From: Mangifera indica
Lineage: Eukaryota; Streptophyta; Magnoliopsida; Sapindales; Anacardiaceae
Direction of reading: 5' to 3'
DNA: 64,000 bases
NCBI RefSeq assembly: GCF_011075055.1
Contig: NC_058155.1
Location: 9,953,537-10,017,536, forward strand
Shown here: positions 12,701 to 24,821 of the stretch, in pieces
How the letters are laid out: each line of letters starts with the position of its first letter
Position numbering within the stretch: position 1 is the stretch's first letter
The notes under the pieces: generated by a model
Databases searched by the model: none
The model's input: only the letters and a program-made list of their open reading frames with translations
What the model was told of the DNA's origin: nothing
Program-made: the position numbers and the translations under genes

Positions 12701-15700
12701 GTTGCATGCTATCCTCAGTTTCTGTACATTGTATGGCAGACCTAAATTAAAATTTCTTTACAAACTCTGAGCAGTGTCGTCCAACAACTTTACATGATAT
12801 GTACTCTTTCAACCAACCTATCCCATCCTATAAAGTTTAGGGTTTGATTTGAATCAAACCAATTTTGCTCTGTTTAATACTTGGATCAATTCGAGTCAAA
12901 TATGAGTAGGAGTTTCAACTCAATAATTAAGTTCAAGTTTGACTCAAATTTTTTTTTGATTATATTATTCATTTCAATAATAATACTATTTATGTCGTTG
13001 ATGATATTGTTTATCATTCTAGTGATACTATTCATCTCTTCGACAACTCTATGATAATATCCCTAACTCGTTAAAATGTGTTCAAACAGGCTATTATAAA
13101 TTCGAACCGAATTTAAGTCAACTTATGTTTAGGTTCAACTAGACTTAATCCAACCCTTCTAAATTTCGAACACTTTTCATTTCATGCATGCTTGCAATGG
13201 GTTTGCCAATAAGTACACATACCCTAGTAATCTCTATTACTAATTCCCCCATTTTGGCTAGTTATGAGTTTTTCGACTGTTAGTTCATGGAAATTAAACT
13301 GCTCCTTGTTTTGAAGTCTGATGATCATCAGATTTTCTTCTAGCTTAGTTGCAAGGGGCAAGATGATATGCATATTACTGGAAAGAGATACTATTTAGAT
13401 ATACTTTCTAAAAGAGGAAAAATGAAAGATAATCGATAGGTATGTAAAATGCATGCATGCATGGCAAGCTGAGTCATGCAAAACTATTTAATTCTTTAAC
13501 TAAAAGGAATCCTTTCTTGTAATGGGGTAGACTTGACTTAATTTATTACTGATATGCGCCCACTGAGTTAGGACAGCCCCAAAAACATAAAACTTATAAA
13601 CACTTGTAAGTCGCAACTGAACCTTAATTACTTCATATTTTCTTTAGAGTAGCGCCTGTTGCTTTCTCCATATGGTATCAGCCGCATACTCACTCCTCTT
13701 TTTTATCAGGTGGCCCTACCTAGGATGTTTAGACAAGATAGTGGAAAATTTTTTAGAGTATTATGTAGTCGAATAATTTCATCTGTATGCACTTTATTAT
13801 CATATATGTTTTGCTAATTTTCATTTAGAGTATGAATAATATTATATGTACTCATTTTAGATACATAATAAATATACATTTATATATATGTTATCATAAG
13901 ATTGAATATTATCTTATTCTTAATTTAAATCATTCAATCAAATGATGACATATATTAAGTGTATATTTATTTGTATATTTAAAATAAATATACATAATTT
14001 TATTATTAGAATGTTATGTACTTAAAAATATTGTATACCCTTGATGTACTCTATAAAATAACATTAATATTCCTATAATTTAAATTACACATGAAATAAG
14101 AAAGTTTGCCAAGAAACAAGTGTCATTATTTAGCCTTACAGGTTTCACCACCATTAGCTAGAAATGGTAGAATATCACACTTTCTTCTTCTTCTTCCTTT
14201 TTTTTTTTTTTAAGTAAACAAGCACATTTCAATCTTTTTTCAAAAGTGTTCACTGCGTGACGGGAAGTATTCAAATAATAAAAAAGAGGAAATTTATGTC
14301 CTTTTTTATAAATTTATTTCTCAATTATCTTCTAAACAATAATATACCCCCCAACTATTTGGATTTCCCAATTGAAAGATCGAGAGAATACCAATATCAT
14401 TTTTTTAATTTTCTTTTTACTGATTTAATCTAGAGTTAAAAGTTTCTATTCCTAACATAATTACTTCAGATCCACATGTTTTTAACATTCTAACTGATTT
14501 CTGAAAATTATGTCATAATGTAGATGATCATAAAATATGATGAATATTAGGTTATTAATAAATCATTTGACATATCAATTAGGATAAGCATGATATTTGT
14601 GATGAATAATATTATGTGTTTCCACTTTGAATATATAAATTGACACCCATTTATGTATATCATCACATGAGTAGGTATTACTTTATTCTTAATTTAAAAT
14701 CCTTAATCACTTAATAGCACATTTCAACTGTATTCTTATTTGTGAATTCAAAATGAAAACATATAATTTTATTGATTTGTGATTGTCTATTTCGAGAACA
14801 TTGTTTGCCAAAACTGAAAACCTAAATTGTTTAGGAAATTTTTTTCAAAACTTAGTCTAAGCAACCGAAGTATAGAAGTACAATTTACATGAATTATTGG
14901 TTGGACCAGCGTACATCCATGAGGACTTAGAGACCAAAATTTCTATACAAGATTATACAAAACAGAAGAATACAAACTTATAAAATAAGAATAAACCGTA
15001 ACAATTGATCCATTTATAATTCTTGAATTGTAGGTTTTCTCCTTTCAGGCTGTTTTCGGTTAAATGATAGATGAAGGCCAGGCTGACATATCCCTCAAAA
15101 CTATATTCCTTGTTTTTGATTTAGTTGTCAAAGGTTAAATTTTAATAACGAATATTAGAGCAAAGATTGGAGATGGATGGTCAAACAAATTTACAAGTAG
15201 TTATCATGATTATTTATTATAATAATATATAATAAATTAAAAATATTATTTATGTTGTACATTGAAATATCAACACAAATAAAACTACACATTTGTCACC
15301 CAAAAAAAAAATTAGGTTACAAAATATTTGTCTATTTTTTTCAAATTGAACCAAGTTCGAACTTGGTTTAACAAATAAAAGTCGAAGCTTGAGCTCAATA
15401 CGAAAGATGATGCTTGCTTGAACTCAACTTGATTAGATTTGATACTATAGCAACAAGCTCAGGCCAATCAACTTGAGCTCCTTGATGTTCTTTCAAACCT
15501 CATAATGAATCCACAATGCCCCTCCGAAAATTTATTTTCAACAATATCCTCAAACATTGAAAATATTTATCTTCCAAACATTACAAAATAATCTAAATAC
15601 AACAATCTCATTGACAATTTTCACATTTGACACCTATAATCATATTTTCAAATACAAGCCTGTCAGGACTATGAACCATTCATTCACATGCACCAAGACA

Positions 15701-18700
15701 ATGGCATGCAACAAAGAACCAAAAAGGGAATAGTTGTTTCACTTTAAAACAAGTTAGTTTAGATTTAGGGTTTTATTGGACATTGGAGTGATGACAAAAT
15801 CGTGGCAATGAAAAACTATGCAACAATTAACAAACAAGATAAAAATAAAAATAAACAAAAAGTTGACTCATGAAGGTGATAAAGTCCACTGTCAATACAG
15901 CTATGCAACTAGTTAATGACTAATCATTAAGAAATTGATACTAGGGGAAAAATTTTTGTAATTGGAAAATATTTTTTAGATTGTAAAATTGGGAAATCAA
16001 ATTAAAATTTCCATATTCAAATAAAGGATTGAGAAACCGATATAGTAGGGGAAGGGTTGGTTAAAACAATAACACTTTCACCATTATCAAAGCGATGTTT
16101 TGACCATTATTAAACTGACGTTGTTTTTACCTTTACCAAAATGACCATTTTGAAAACCAAGTTGAATTGAGCTTGACCCGCAAGCTATATTGAACCAAAT
16201 ATATCCCAATTTGATTTTGACTTGATTACCAACCAAACTTAATATCCTACCTCAAGCTTGATCCATTCAAGCTCAACCAAGTTGAGTTATGATCGAGCCC
16301 AACCAAATCAAACTATGATCGAGCCTGAGCCAAAAAAACACTAGTATTCCATAAAAGTAATGTTAGCCAAGATGAAGAAATCTCAAAGCGGTGGATGGTA
16401 ATATTTGTAAATTTTTTAGTAGGGGAATATCCCACAAAAACATATTTAATTGGTCATGGGTAAAGTTTATGTCAATCTTAAATATAAATTTAAATAAATG
16501 CAACACACCCAACGAAGATCCATGTGATTATGTAAAACTTTCCAAGGATTTTGAAAATCAAGAACTCAAGATAGAGTGCAATTAATAAAATGAGTTGATG
16601 TAAAAACCAACCTCACCCCATAGGCACTTTGGAACTTTATTTTGAAGTAAAAAGGAATAAGATGTACTAAAGAGGTATCCACTTTTCTTTTAACTACCCA
16701 TTTTGTTAAAAGGTATCAATACAAAATGAGTCATTGATTATTCCTTTATTTTGCAAATAAGAGTGTTCAATTGAAATAATCCCTAGCATAGTCTAATCTT
16801 ATTTTCTTAATCATAACTCCAAATTAATTTTAAATCATGTTATAAAAAGTGTGAAACACAATGCTAATGTCAGATTTTTGTTTTAAAAGAGACTCATGTG
16901 ACTCGAGTGTTATCATCTATGAACATAACAAACCATTTAGCCCCTCAGACATTTAAGACATCATAAGATCCTTATACATCAAAATGAAGTAAATGAAAGG
17001 GAAAAACAAAAATTTTCATTACTTGTTGAAAACAAAACACATTTATGCCTGGAAAACTCACAAATGCCACATCAAAATTGACTAACATTCACAATATAAA
17101 TAGGAAAAGAAACATCACACTTAGAACAATAAATGAAGGATGATCCATCCGATAGTGGTGAAGCCAATTTAAAAGTGCTTGGATGCATATATTTTGGACA
17201 ACAATGAGGTAGGCATTGTGACTTTCTATTTATTATTTGGCATCTAAAGATAGTAAAGATCTCTACACTCCTTGGCACACCAAATCATCATTCTTGTGAC
17301 TTGGTCTTACAAAACACATGGTTTGGTAAAAAAAAGTCATACTACAATTCATTTGACTTGTAAGAATTTGGATAAAGATTCAAATTTTGGCACATGATAG
17401 AAATCACTTAAAGTTATTGAAGGGTTTAAACTGATATTTCATATTCCAACTATGGTTACATATGACCCATCTACATTCAAAAATTTCCTAAAACTAAGAC
17501 ATAGGGTGTAAGTGAAAAAGTAAAGTGAAAGGTGCATCATATGGTTAGTCACTCCAAAATCTAATATCCAAGACTTGGAAGTTATTATAATTTGAGGCAC
17601 TAACTATATGTGTGGAAGGAAACATACTTGATTGTGCAAATGAACATGTACTTTATGCTCAAGGTTGTCAGTTAGGGACCTCAACTTCTCAATATTAGTT
17701 TTATTCAATACTTCGTTGCTTGACACCTCTGGCTGTTCTAAACTATCACCATTTAGATTTGTCAGGTTTGCCTACCCTTTTTGCCATCAATTATTGGATC
17801 CTCCATTTCGGCCAACATTTGGTGGTTTCCATGAAGCCTACAACACCAATCTATGACATATCCCTTTTTTCATTTTGCAATAATTGTAAAACATATTGGT
17901 CTTATTTTCTTGCTTGTCAGTCTCAACAAATGAGATTATTGGTCGAGTATATGTCGTTTCTTTGGGTCTAAAAGTAGCTAATGCATATCCTTCAATGGTT
18001 GAATCATTTAGCATAACATCCTTCCCACTCTCCTTGATTCTAATAATGACAATAATTTCATTTAAGGTAATTCTTCCTTGCCATAAATCTATACTCGGAC
18101 TTGATCAAATTCAACCTTGAGCCTAATTGAAAAATCATAGGTTTTATCCTTTCAAATGAAGTTTGAGTGTGACAACATCGCCACTATTCTTCATTGTAAT
18201 ACACCTATAGTAATCCATTTCTTGCCATAAATTCATCAACATGTTTGTATATTCAATAACAAAGCAACTACCTTGTTGAATGGTTATGAGCTTGATCTTA
18301 ATGTCATATATTTGTGTCAAATGATTCTTTTTTGAATATGTTTGTTGAATCACGTCCCAAATCTCCTTAGTTGTGGTTAGAAACATACATATATCACTAA
18401 TCTTTGGCACCATTGTTGTCCATAACCACACTTTACCATCGAATCTTCCTCATCCCATATGACGAATGTTAGTCATCTAATTTTGGACCATTGCTCAAAA
18501 AGTGATTGAGTTTTCCCTTTCCTTTGAGAAATGTACGAACCATTTGAGACCACTTTAACTACTTATCATGCAATCGATAAGAAGAGCGAATATGTTTGAG
18601 TTCCCCCGTCATCGACAAACCTATCCTAAGAGGAACTTTATCAGATTGGATTGATGTCTTTGGTTTGTTGGATATCTCAACTTCTAATAACACTTCCATA

Positions 18701-21700
18701 AGTGAATCAATGGGTGCATACAAGAGGAAATAAAGGTAGAACAATTAAAAATACTTTAAATTAATTCCCAAGGTTGCCTTGATACCATGCAGAGGAAAAG
18801 TGTACTTAAATATATTTTTCACTCGTTACAATGTAAATGAATATATAAGGTCTTAATTGCATTAATATCCATGGAAAGATTAATGCAAGATTTGAAAACC
18901 CTTAATCCTAGAAACCTCTTCAATTAACTATGCATAATCATGGGACATACGCAAAAGATAGAAACTACTATTAGGGGAAGTTTTTGAATAAATTTGTTTC
19001 TTAACAACTTAAATATAAGATTTGGTATCAATGAATAATGTTAAAAAGCATTTTTGAGGGTTTATTATTATTCCACTCACAACTTGCTTTTTCCTAAAAA
19101 ATGTCATGTCAAAATTTATGTTCCTTCCATATTTCTTCAACAATTGCTAACCTACAGAATAACCCATCCCTCTCATAGACTTTTCACAATCTTGGCAATA
19201 ATTTGAATCCAAGACTTAAAAGTATAAGCACCTTCTAAATTAACAGAGCCACTACATCACAAGGCTAAATGCAAAAGATATTTGCTTCCAAATTTAGAAC
19301 ACAACAAGATATTTGTTGTAATGTCCAAGTTTTCTGTTGTCTTGTGCCAACATTCTTCTCAAATAAAGAAGAAAGGTGTTTTTGTTTTATTGTAGGTTAA
19401 TCTAAATAATTGATGAGTTCTTATACAATATTAAGCTAAGTCTACCTTCACAAGCCAAGTTCAAACTTTGTAGCTTCTAAGGTCCACAAAATTAAATAAG
19501 ATCAAACATAGAGTCAACTTTTAATATTTATTTTTTTTAGGTCTAAGGGGGGCTAAATGATAAAATCTAAATTAAATATCTAGTTTTTCTTGTTCTTTTA
19601 TCTTGTTTTCTCATGTCTAATTCTAGGTGTTAAGTTTGTTCTTTAAAGTAAGAATACATGAAACTAACAATTTTGTACATTTTCATACTATTGACTGTGA
19701 CAATACAAACAAAGTAAAAACTATATATGTGGCGTTGGTGATAAACAAAGATCCTTGTGTCAAATCCATGATGGTGAAATAAGGGTGGTGATGGTAGTGG
19801 TATTGTGATATAGTGACAGAAGTAAAGTTCTTGTGAATTGAAACGGGAGTAGTGACAGAGATAAGTTTTGATGAAACAGAGGACTAGTGGCTGAGATAGA
19901 ATTGGGCTGAAATAAGGGAGGAAACATATGATAAAAGATTCCACCTCTTTTATTCAGACAAAATATCTTTGAATAAAAGTTAATATGATAGTAACAACCT
20001 AAAAGGTTTAATGATTGGCATCAAGATAAATTCATACTTCAAAATTATTACAAAAAAAAAAAAAAGCCTATGGGTGCCCAATAAACAATAAATATCTAAT
20101 GATATCCTTCAAGGGATTATTATCTGTATAACATGACGGGGAACACTCTACAACATGCAACTTTCCAGTGTAACAAACAACACGTAATATTCTTTTGTTT
20201 ACAAAAGCAATGTAGTGACCTGACTCAGAAACCTTTAATTACATATAGAATTACATCATCTTTCACTAAAAACCAGTAAGTATTTGCTAAAAAATATGTT
20301 ACAGTTAATGGCCAAAACAATTTTTTTGAGATAATTAAGGTGGCTACAGTTTGGAACTTGATGAACAAACTTTACCAATATGGTATACAAAAGTGATCTC
20401 CTGTATTCTAAAAACTCCAAATATAGGTTGAATTTACTGTATGACAAGATTTTCTCTTTGCTTATAATCAAGATACTACTATGACACTTAGGATTGATGA
20501 GGCAGCAGTACTTTTTCTCATATTCTAAAATTACTAAATAGGCAAAGCAGATGACAGTAATATGGGTATTTCTAGGAGTGATGAGTAGTTGGAATTTTCA
20601 TTCAATCTCATATTCTTAACCAATGATGCTATGACTGAACCCAGAACAATATCAGTTGTTCCTATGACGAAACCTATATGTTTGTAACTATTTTACTTTC
20701 ATAAAAGTACCAATGGCTGTTTGGCCTATTGGCAGTGTCCCTCTTGTAAGCAGAGGAGAAAGAGCAATTTTGATTCCAGGTGTTAGGTTGGGAGACACAC
20801 CAAAATGACACATGGAGAGGGTGAAGATACCCAAACAAACAAAACATCAATAAAACTAAGAACTTGTGAAATAGATACAAAAATAAAAAGCTGTTTAATT
20901 GCTTCAGTAAGGACCAAGAACATGAATTAAAAAAGCTGGTCTTATTGGTTTCTCATTGAGTTCCCTGATTTGGGTTCACTAAAGAGAGGGAATGTGGTGC
21001 TGGTACCAAAAATTGCACTACTCTTGAAAAGATAAGCAGAATATCACTTTAGGCAAAAAGTTTCACAATCATGCATGAGGCAAATCACTCTGTAACCTGA
21101 TTTAACTAAAAACATAAGCTATAATAAAATTCAGTTAAGATATCACTGAATGATTCTACATTTACGCATGCAAGGCCCCAGAGAAGAAAAGCATGATGAA
21201 TGAGCCTGTATATATGGCAGTGAAGATAAATATACTCCTGTCATGCATTTCATCCATCTTAAAACCAAATTAGTACCTCAATAATGTTCCTTCTCAGTTG
21301 TTAACTCAGCTACACGAAACTTGTCTATTTATCATCTCACATAGTTTATAAGGGAACCCAGCTTTAATCCACATTGTTTGTTCCTGGTCAATCACAGAAA
21401 AATCAACAAAAACAGAAATGATGAGATGGTTAAGTCATGAGCACATCATGAATCACCTATAAGAGGATCTAGATTTAAGCCAAATTGTTCCCTGGTGAAC
21501 CACAGGGAAAAGACAAAAACAGAAATGATAAGATGGTTAGAAGTCCCTGGTGCAGCATGAATCACCTATAATAGATTCACTGACATGCATACCTTTTCTA
21601 CCATTTTTTTCATCCGTATCCTCTTCTATCTCTGAACAAGATTGTCTATTTTTTGGTTGCTCTTCTTCTCATCCTTAACACCACAAGACAGTTTTAAATA

Positions 21701-24700
21701 CTACAGCTCATAGAACGTGGACAACTTATGATATAAACCCAAAAAGTTATAATAAAAGAACTTATGTAGTACTTTAAAGGAAATTCAGTGGAATGACAGG
21801 CAAATAATTCTGTAAACCTGTCACGTATGCATAGACAGCTAGATCTATTGTATGGTTCCTCAAAATACCACTGCGTATACCTCATGAAGAGTTACACAAA
21901 TTACAATAATGATGACTGCATCCAGAAAAAAGTGTAAGAATTCAGCTACTTAGACTAGCTTTCTTCAGTACAGAAGAGTAGAGGGGCATCTAACAAAGTA
22001 AAGCTGTAGAAAAGGAAAATTGCACAAAACAACAGAATGGCAATCAGTGAAGCTCCCATACGTATTTATCAGCTTCAAAAGAGTAAACTGTTTTCTAAAT
22101 TTTCAGCCACTAAAAGTAAGATAAAAGAAAAGAGACCAACTCCAAACTTATTGAAACAAACTTGGCATTATATAAAATAAATTGAAAAAAAGGTTTTCAG
22201 ATTGTGCTCTAACTGTTACCTGCACTTGCAGATTCAAGTTTCTTAGAAATGTCTCCAAGCTGTTTCTATAAGTAACATGACTTCAACTTCATGAACTTTG
22301 AACAAAATAAATTAAGATCTGCAGGAAGGGAACACAAGAGAAGACATACATAATACTGTTAACAGAGCATATCAATTTGCTTTCTATAAATTCTGTTTTT
22401 TGGTGATTCTTGATGCTATCTTTTAGATGTCTCTACTCAGTTAAACAGCCGCATTTATCTAACATTTCAACTATTCTTATACCAGCATGAAATCAATAAT
22501 TGAACGTTACAACAAATCAAAAGAAGACCATCATCAACTAGGGAACCCAGCCTCTGAAGTCAAGGTAATCTTCAATTCTGTGCCTAAACTGTAATTTGTA
22601 ATTTCATCTTCAATGCATACTTGATATGATTTCTACGGCAGTGCAGAAGCATCTATTTAGCTTGCGCTGACAAAAAATTAAAGATAGAAATAAAATTAAA
22701 CATCTAAGTTGTTAGCCTATGAAGAATGTTTTTCTGTAAAAGCATAGCAGCATATATGACATGCAAAGATCAACATCGTCATCCATGATTTTGTTGCATC
22801 CCATAAAGTAGGTTGCCAGCAAACAACAATTGAGACTACTTTTTGAATTGACCAATGGTTGTGGCTACAAGATAAAACATCATTTTGAATTCGGAGCTTG
22901 AAATTTTAAACACCATGTAAGACATCTGACACCTGGAGGATAATGGAGCTGAAAAAGTTGTTTTATAAAACCCCAAAACTTTACTGCTGTGATGGTTGAA
23001 ACATTAATATTAGCTAATTAATAAGGTTAGCCTGAAATTTCATATCTTAGTTTACAAATTGTTCACATAAATATTGATCCAGAATGAAGAAGAGAAGATG
23101 TGGGAAAAATCAAGAGTCAAAGCTCAATCTTGCATTATGAGTATAAACACAAAATGCATTCTTATAAGCATTTGATATTGTACATGCATTGTTCAGTTCG
23201 GTAAGCTTTGGATTCAAAATCAAACATGCAATTCATCAATTAACAGAAACTATCTTTTCAGATGTGTTAAATAGTGTTCCTTGACATAAGATTTATTAGT
23301 CATTATCAGTTGTTCATAATGTAATTATGCTAACCAGAAATCCTAGAATATCAAACCATTTTGTATCTTACTTCTAGTTCTGGCAACAAGAAGTGGCAAT
23401 ATTAAGGCAACAGTTGCAGAGTTTGCAAGAAAATCATCGGTATGATCTTCTTTCTTATTATAACTATCATTTCACTAAGTTCACATGTGGGTGATTTTTG
23501 TTAGCACATTAAATTTCAATCCTCAACACAGTCTAGCCTCTGAGACTTCTCAGCACATGAAGCTCTGCGTGCATAAACCTTACATACACCTCTAGAAATA
23601 TTTATAATATCCAGGAGTAAAGTACAAACTTAAGGATCTAGAATCCACATAGAAAACAAGTTCAGAGTCAATCTTCAAGGAAATATAAGCATGGACAAAA
23701 ACAACGCTACAGCTAGGATGGATATCTCATCGTTTACTAGATTGAGCTAGAATACTTTACTACGTATGAAATTGTGGTTGCATATTAACAGTTAAAAGGT
23801 AGCAATTTCCCATGACATGATAGAAAAGAAACAGAACTTTAAGCAACTTTTCACTAACTGGCAAGGCAAAAATGAAGCTGATCCGGAATATGATAGTGAA
23901 AGATAACCTAAATTGATGAACAGAAGCTACCACTACAAGTCTAAAATGCTTCAATAGGACATAACTAAAACATTATCAACACCGATAGTACTCCAAGAAT
24001 AGAAGATGCATTAATGGGTGAATTCATTTGTGACCTTGAGAACAAAAAACTGAACATTGAACATACATACATTTAAAGGCCTAAGCTATATGTCCATATG
24101 ACTAACAGGCAAATGATGGGTGAAGAGCTTTCTGGTTTGAGTGTAAAGGATCTGCAGAATTTGGACAGCCAATTGGAAATGAGTCTTCGAGGTGTTCGTA
24201 TGAAAAAGGTTTACAAATCTTATCTCCCATACAATGAGTAAAACTCCAATTACTTGGCATATAAAGCATAACACTCTTACTAGTTTATATATATTTTTTT
24301 TTGCAGGACCAGATTCTAATGGATGAAATACATGAACTAAACCGAAAGGTGAATCCAAGAAAATGGCTAATGATTTCTTCAATCTTTCCATTTAAATTCG
24401 AGAAGTAAAAATCCATCTTCTTTGTTGTAGGGGAATCTCATTCACCAGGAAAATGTGGAACTCTATAAGAAGGTAAACCTAATTCGTCAAGAAAACATCG
24501 AATTGAATAAGGTATAGTTTTAAATAACACAAAGTTCAATCATCCTTAATATTCTTGTATGATTCAATCATAAACCTTTGTCAAGTTGGAAGATGTTATA
24601 AAACCACCCTCAAACAGAAAAATTACACATACCAGGTCTATGGTACAAGGGATGTGAATGGAGCAAACAGAAACTCACTGCTTACCAGCAATCTAGGCGT

Positions 24701-24821
24701 TGGCGAGGATTCGCATGTGCCTGTCCATCTCCAGCTTAGCCAGCCTCAGCAACAAAATTATGAGACACCAGCAAGAGCAACAAAATTGGGGTATGGTTCC
24801 TCCATCCCAATAGATGTTTAA
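9793..24821 (+). CDS. AGL16: AGL16-like MIKC-type MADS-box transcription factor, seven exons
   Basis: Predicted 243-residue nuclear transcription factor binding CArG boxes as dimers. Exons: 9793-9974, 22486-22564, 23378-23439, 24109-24208, 24307-24348, 24431-24511, 24636-24821. Lengths 182, 79, 62, 100, 42, 81 and 186 keep one frame and match the usual MIKC pattern. Residues 1-60 are the MADS domain, starting [20 protein letters not shown]; the I region follows (exon 2), the K domain spans roughly 88-173 ([33 protein letters not shown]), and the C-terminus holds [13 protein letters not shown]. The ATG at 9793 is chosen because MGRGK is the invariant family start. Closest recalled relative is Arabidopsis AGL16 of the AGL17/ANR1 clade; ANR1 or AGL21 are alternatives. 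Intron 1 is 12.5 kb and holds a Copia remnant, MITEs and minus-strand exons of another gene. Confidence 0.9.
12840..13170. repeat. old relative of the 39.7-kb hAT-type MITE (MADS intron 1)
   Basis: GAATCAAACC and TTCGAGTCAAAT arms on the left and AAATTCGAACCGAATTTAAG on the right surround a core of short repeated ATGTCGTTGATGAT-type units. It has the same composition and layout as the copies at 2.8 and 31.3 kb. Edges are approximate. Confidence 0.3.
13833..14008. repeat. family A palindromic MITE (MADS intron 1), well preserved
   Basis: Nearly perfect palindrome. The left arm reads TGAATAATATTATATGTACT, then AATAAATATACATTTATATA; the right arm reads TATATTAAGTGTATATTTAT, then AAATAAATATACATAATTTT. 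The centre is TCTTAATTTAAATCATTCAA. No open reading frame. Confidence 0.65.
14603..14773. repeat. family A palindromic MITE (MADS intron 1)
   Basis: Starts TGAATAATATTATGTGTTTC like the copy at 13833, with the same centre (TTATTCTTAATTTAAAATCC), and ends AAACATATAATTTTATTGAT. Two copies of one family lie within 800 bases here. Confidence 0.6.
15340..16335. repeat. decayed GAGCT-rich repeat block (MADS intron 1)
   Basis: Two clusters of CAAGTTCGAACTTGG and CTTGAGCTCAATACG-type motifs (15.34-15.48 and 16.14-16.33 kb) flank a middle containing GCGATGTTTTGACC and CTGACGTTGTTTTTACC, like the cores of the hAT-type MITE family. It could be one large element or two nested ones. It lies just beyond the 3' side of the Copia gag remnant, so part may belong to that insertion. 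Confidence 0.3.
17000..18800 (-). mobile_element. decayed Ty1/Copia retrotransposon, gag region and primer-binding site
   Basis: On the minus strand, 18431-18144 stays open and matches the Copia gag (UBN2-type) pattern: [10 protein letters not shown], then [12 protein letters not shown] decayed zinc knuckle ([11 protein letters not shown], then [13 protein letters not shown]) follows near 17880-17800 with frameshifts and stops. Just upstream of gag, 18776-18791 reads TGGTATCAAGGCAACC on the minus strand, a typical initiator-Met tRNA primer-binding site, so an LTR should lie above 18792. No intact protease, integrase or reverse transcriptase was found, so this is a truncated or heavily decayed copy sitting antisense within MADS intron 1. 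Confidence 0.7.

Noticed and set aside
18559..18744. Separate minus-strand gene at 18.6 kb
   Set aside because: Position and orientation fit the start of the Copia gag region between primer site and gag core, so it belongs to the element.
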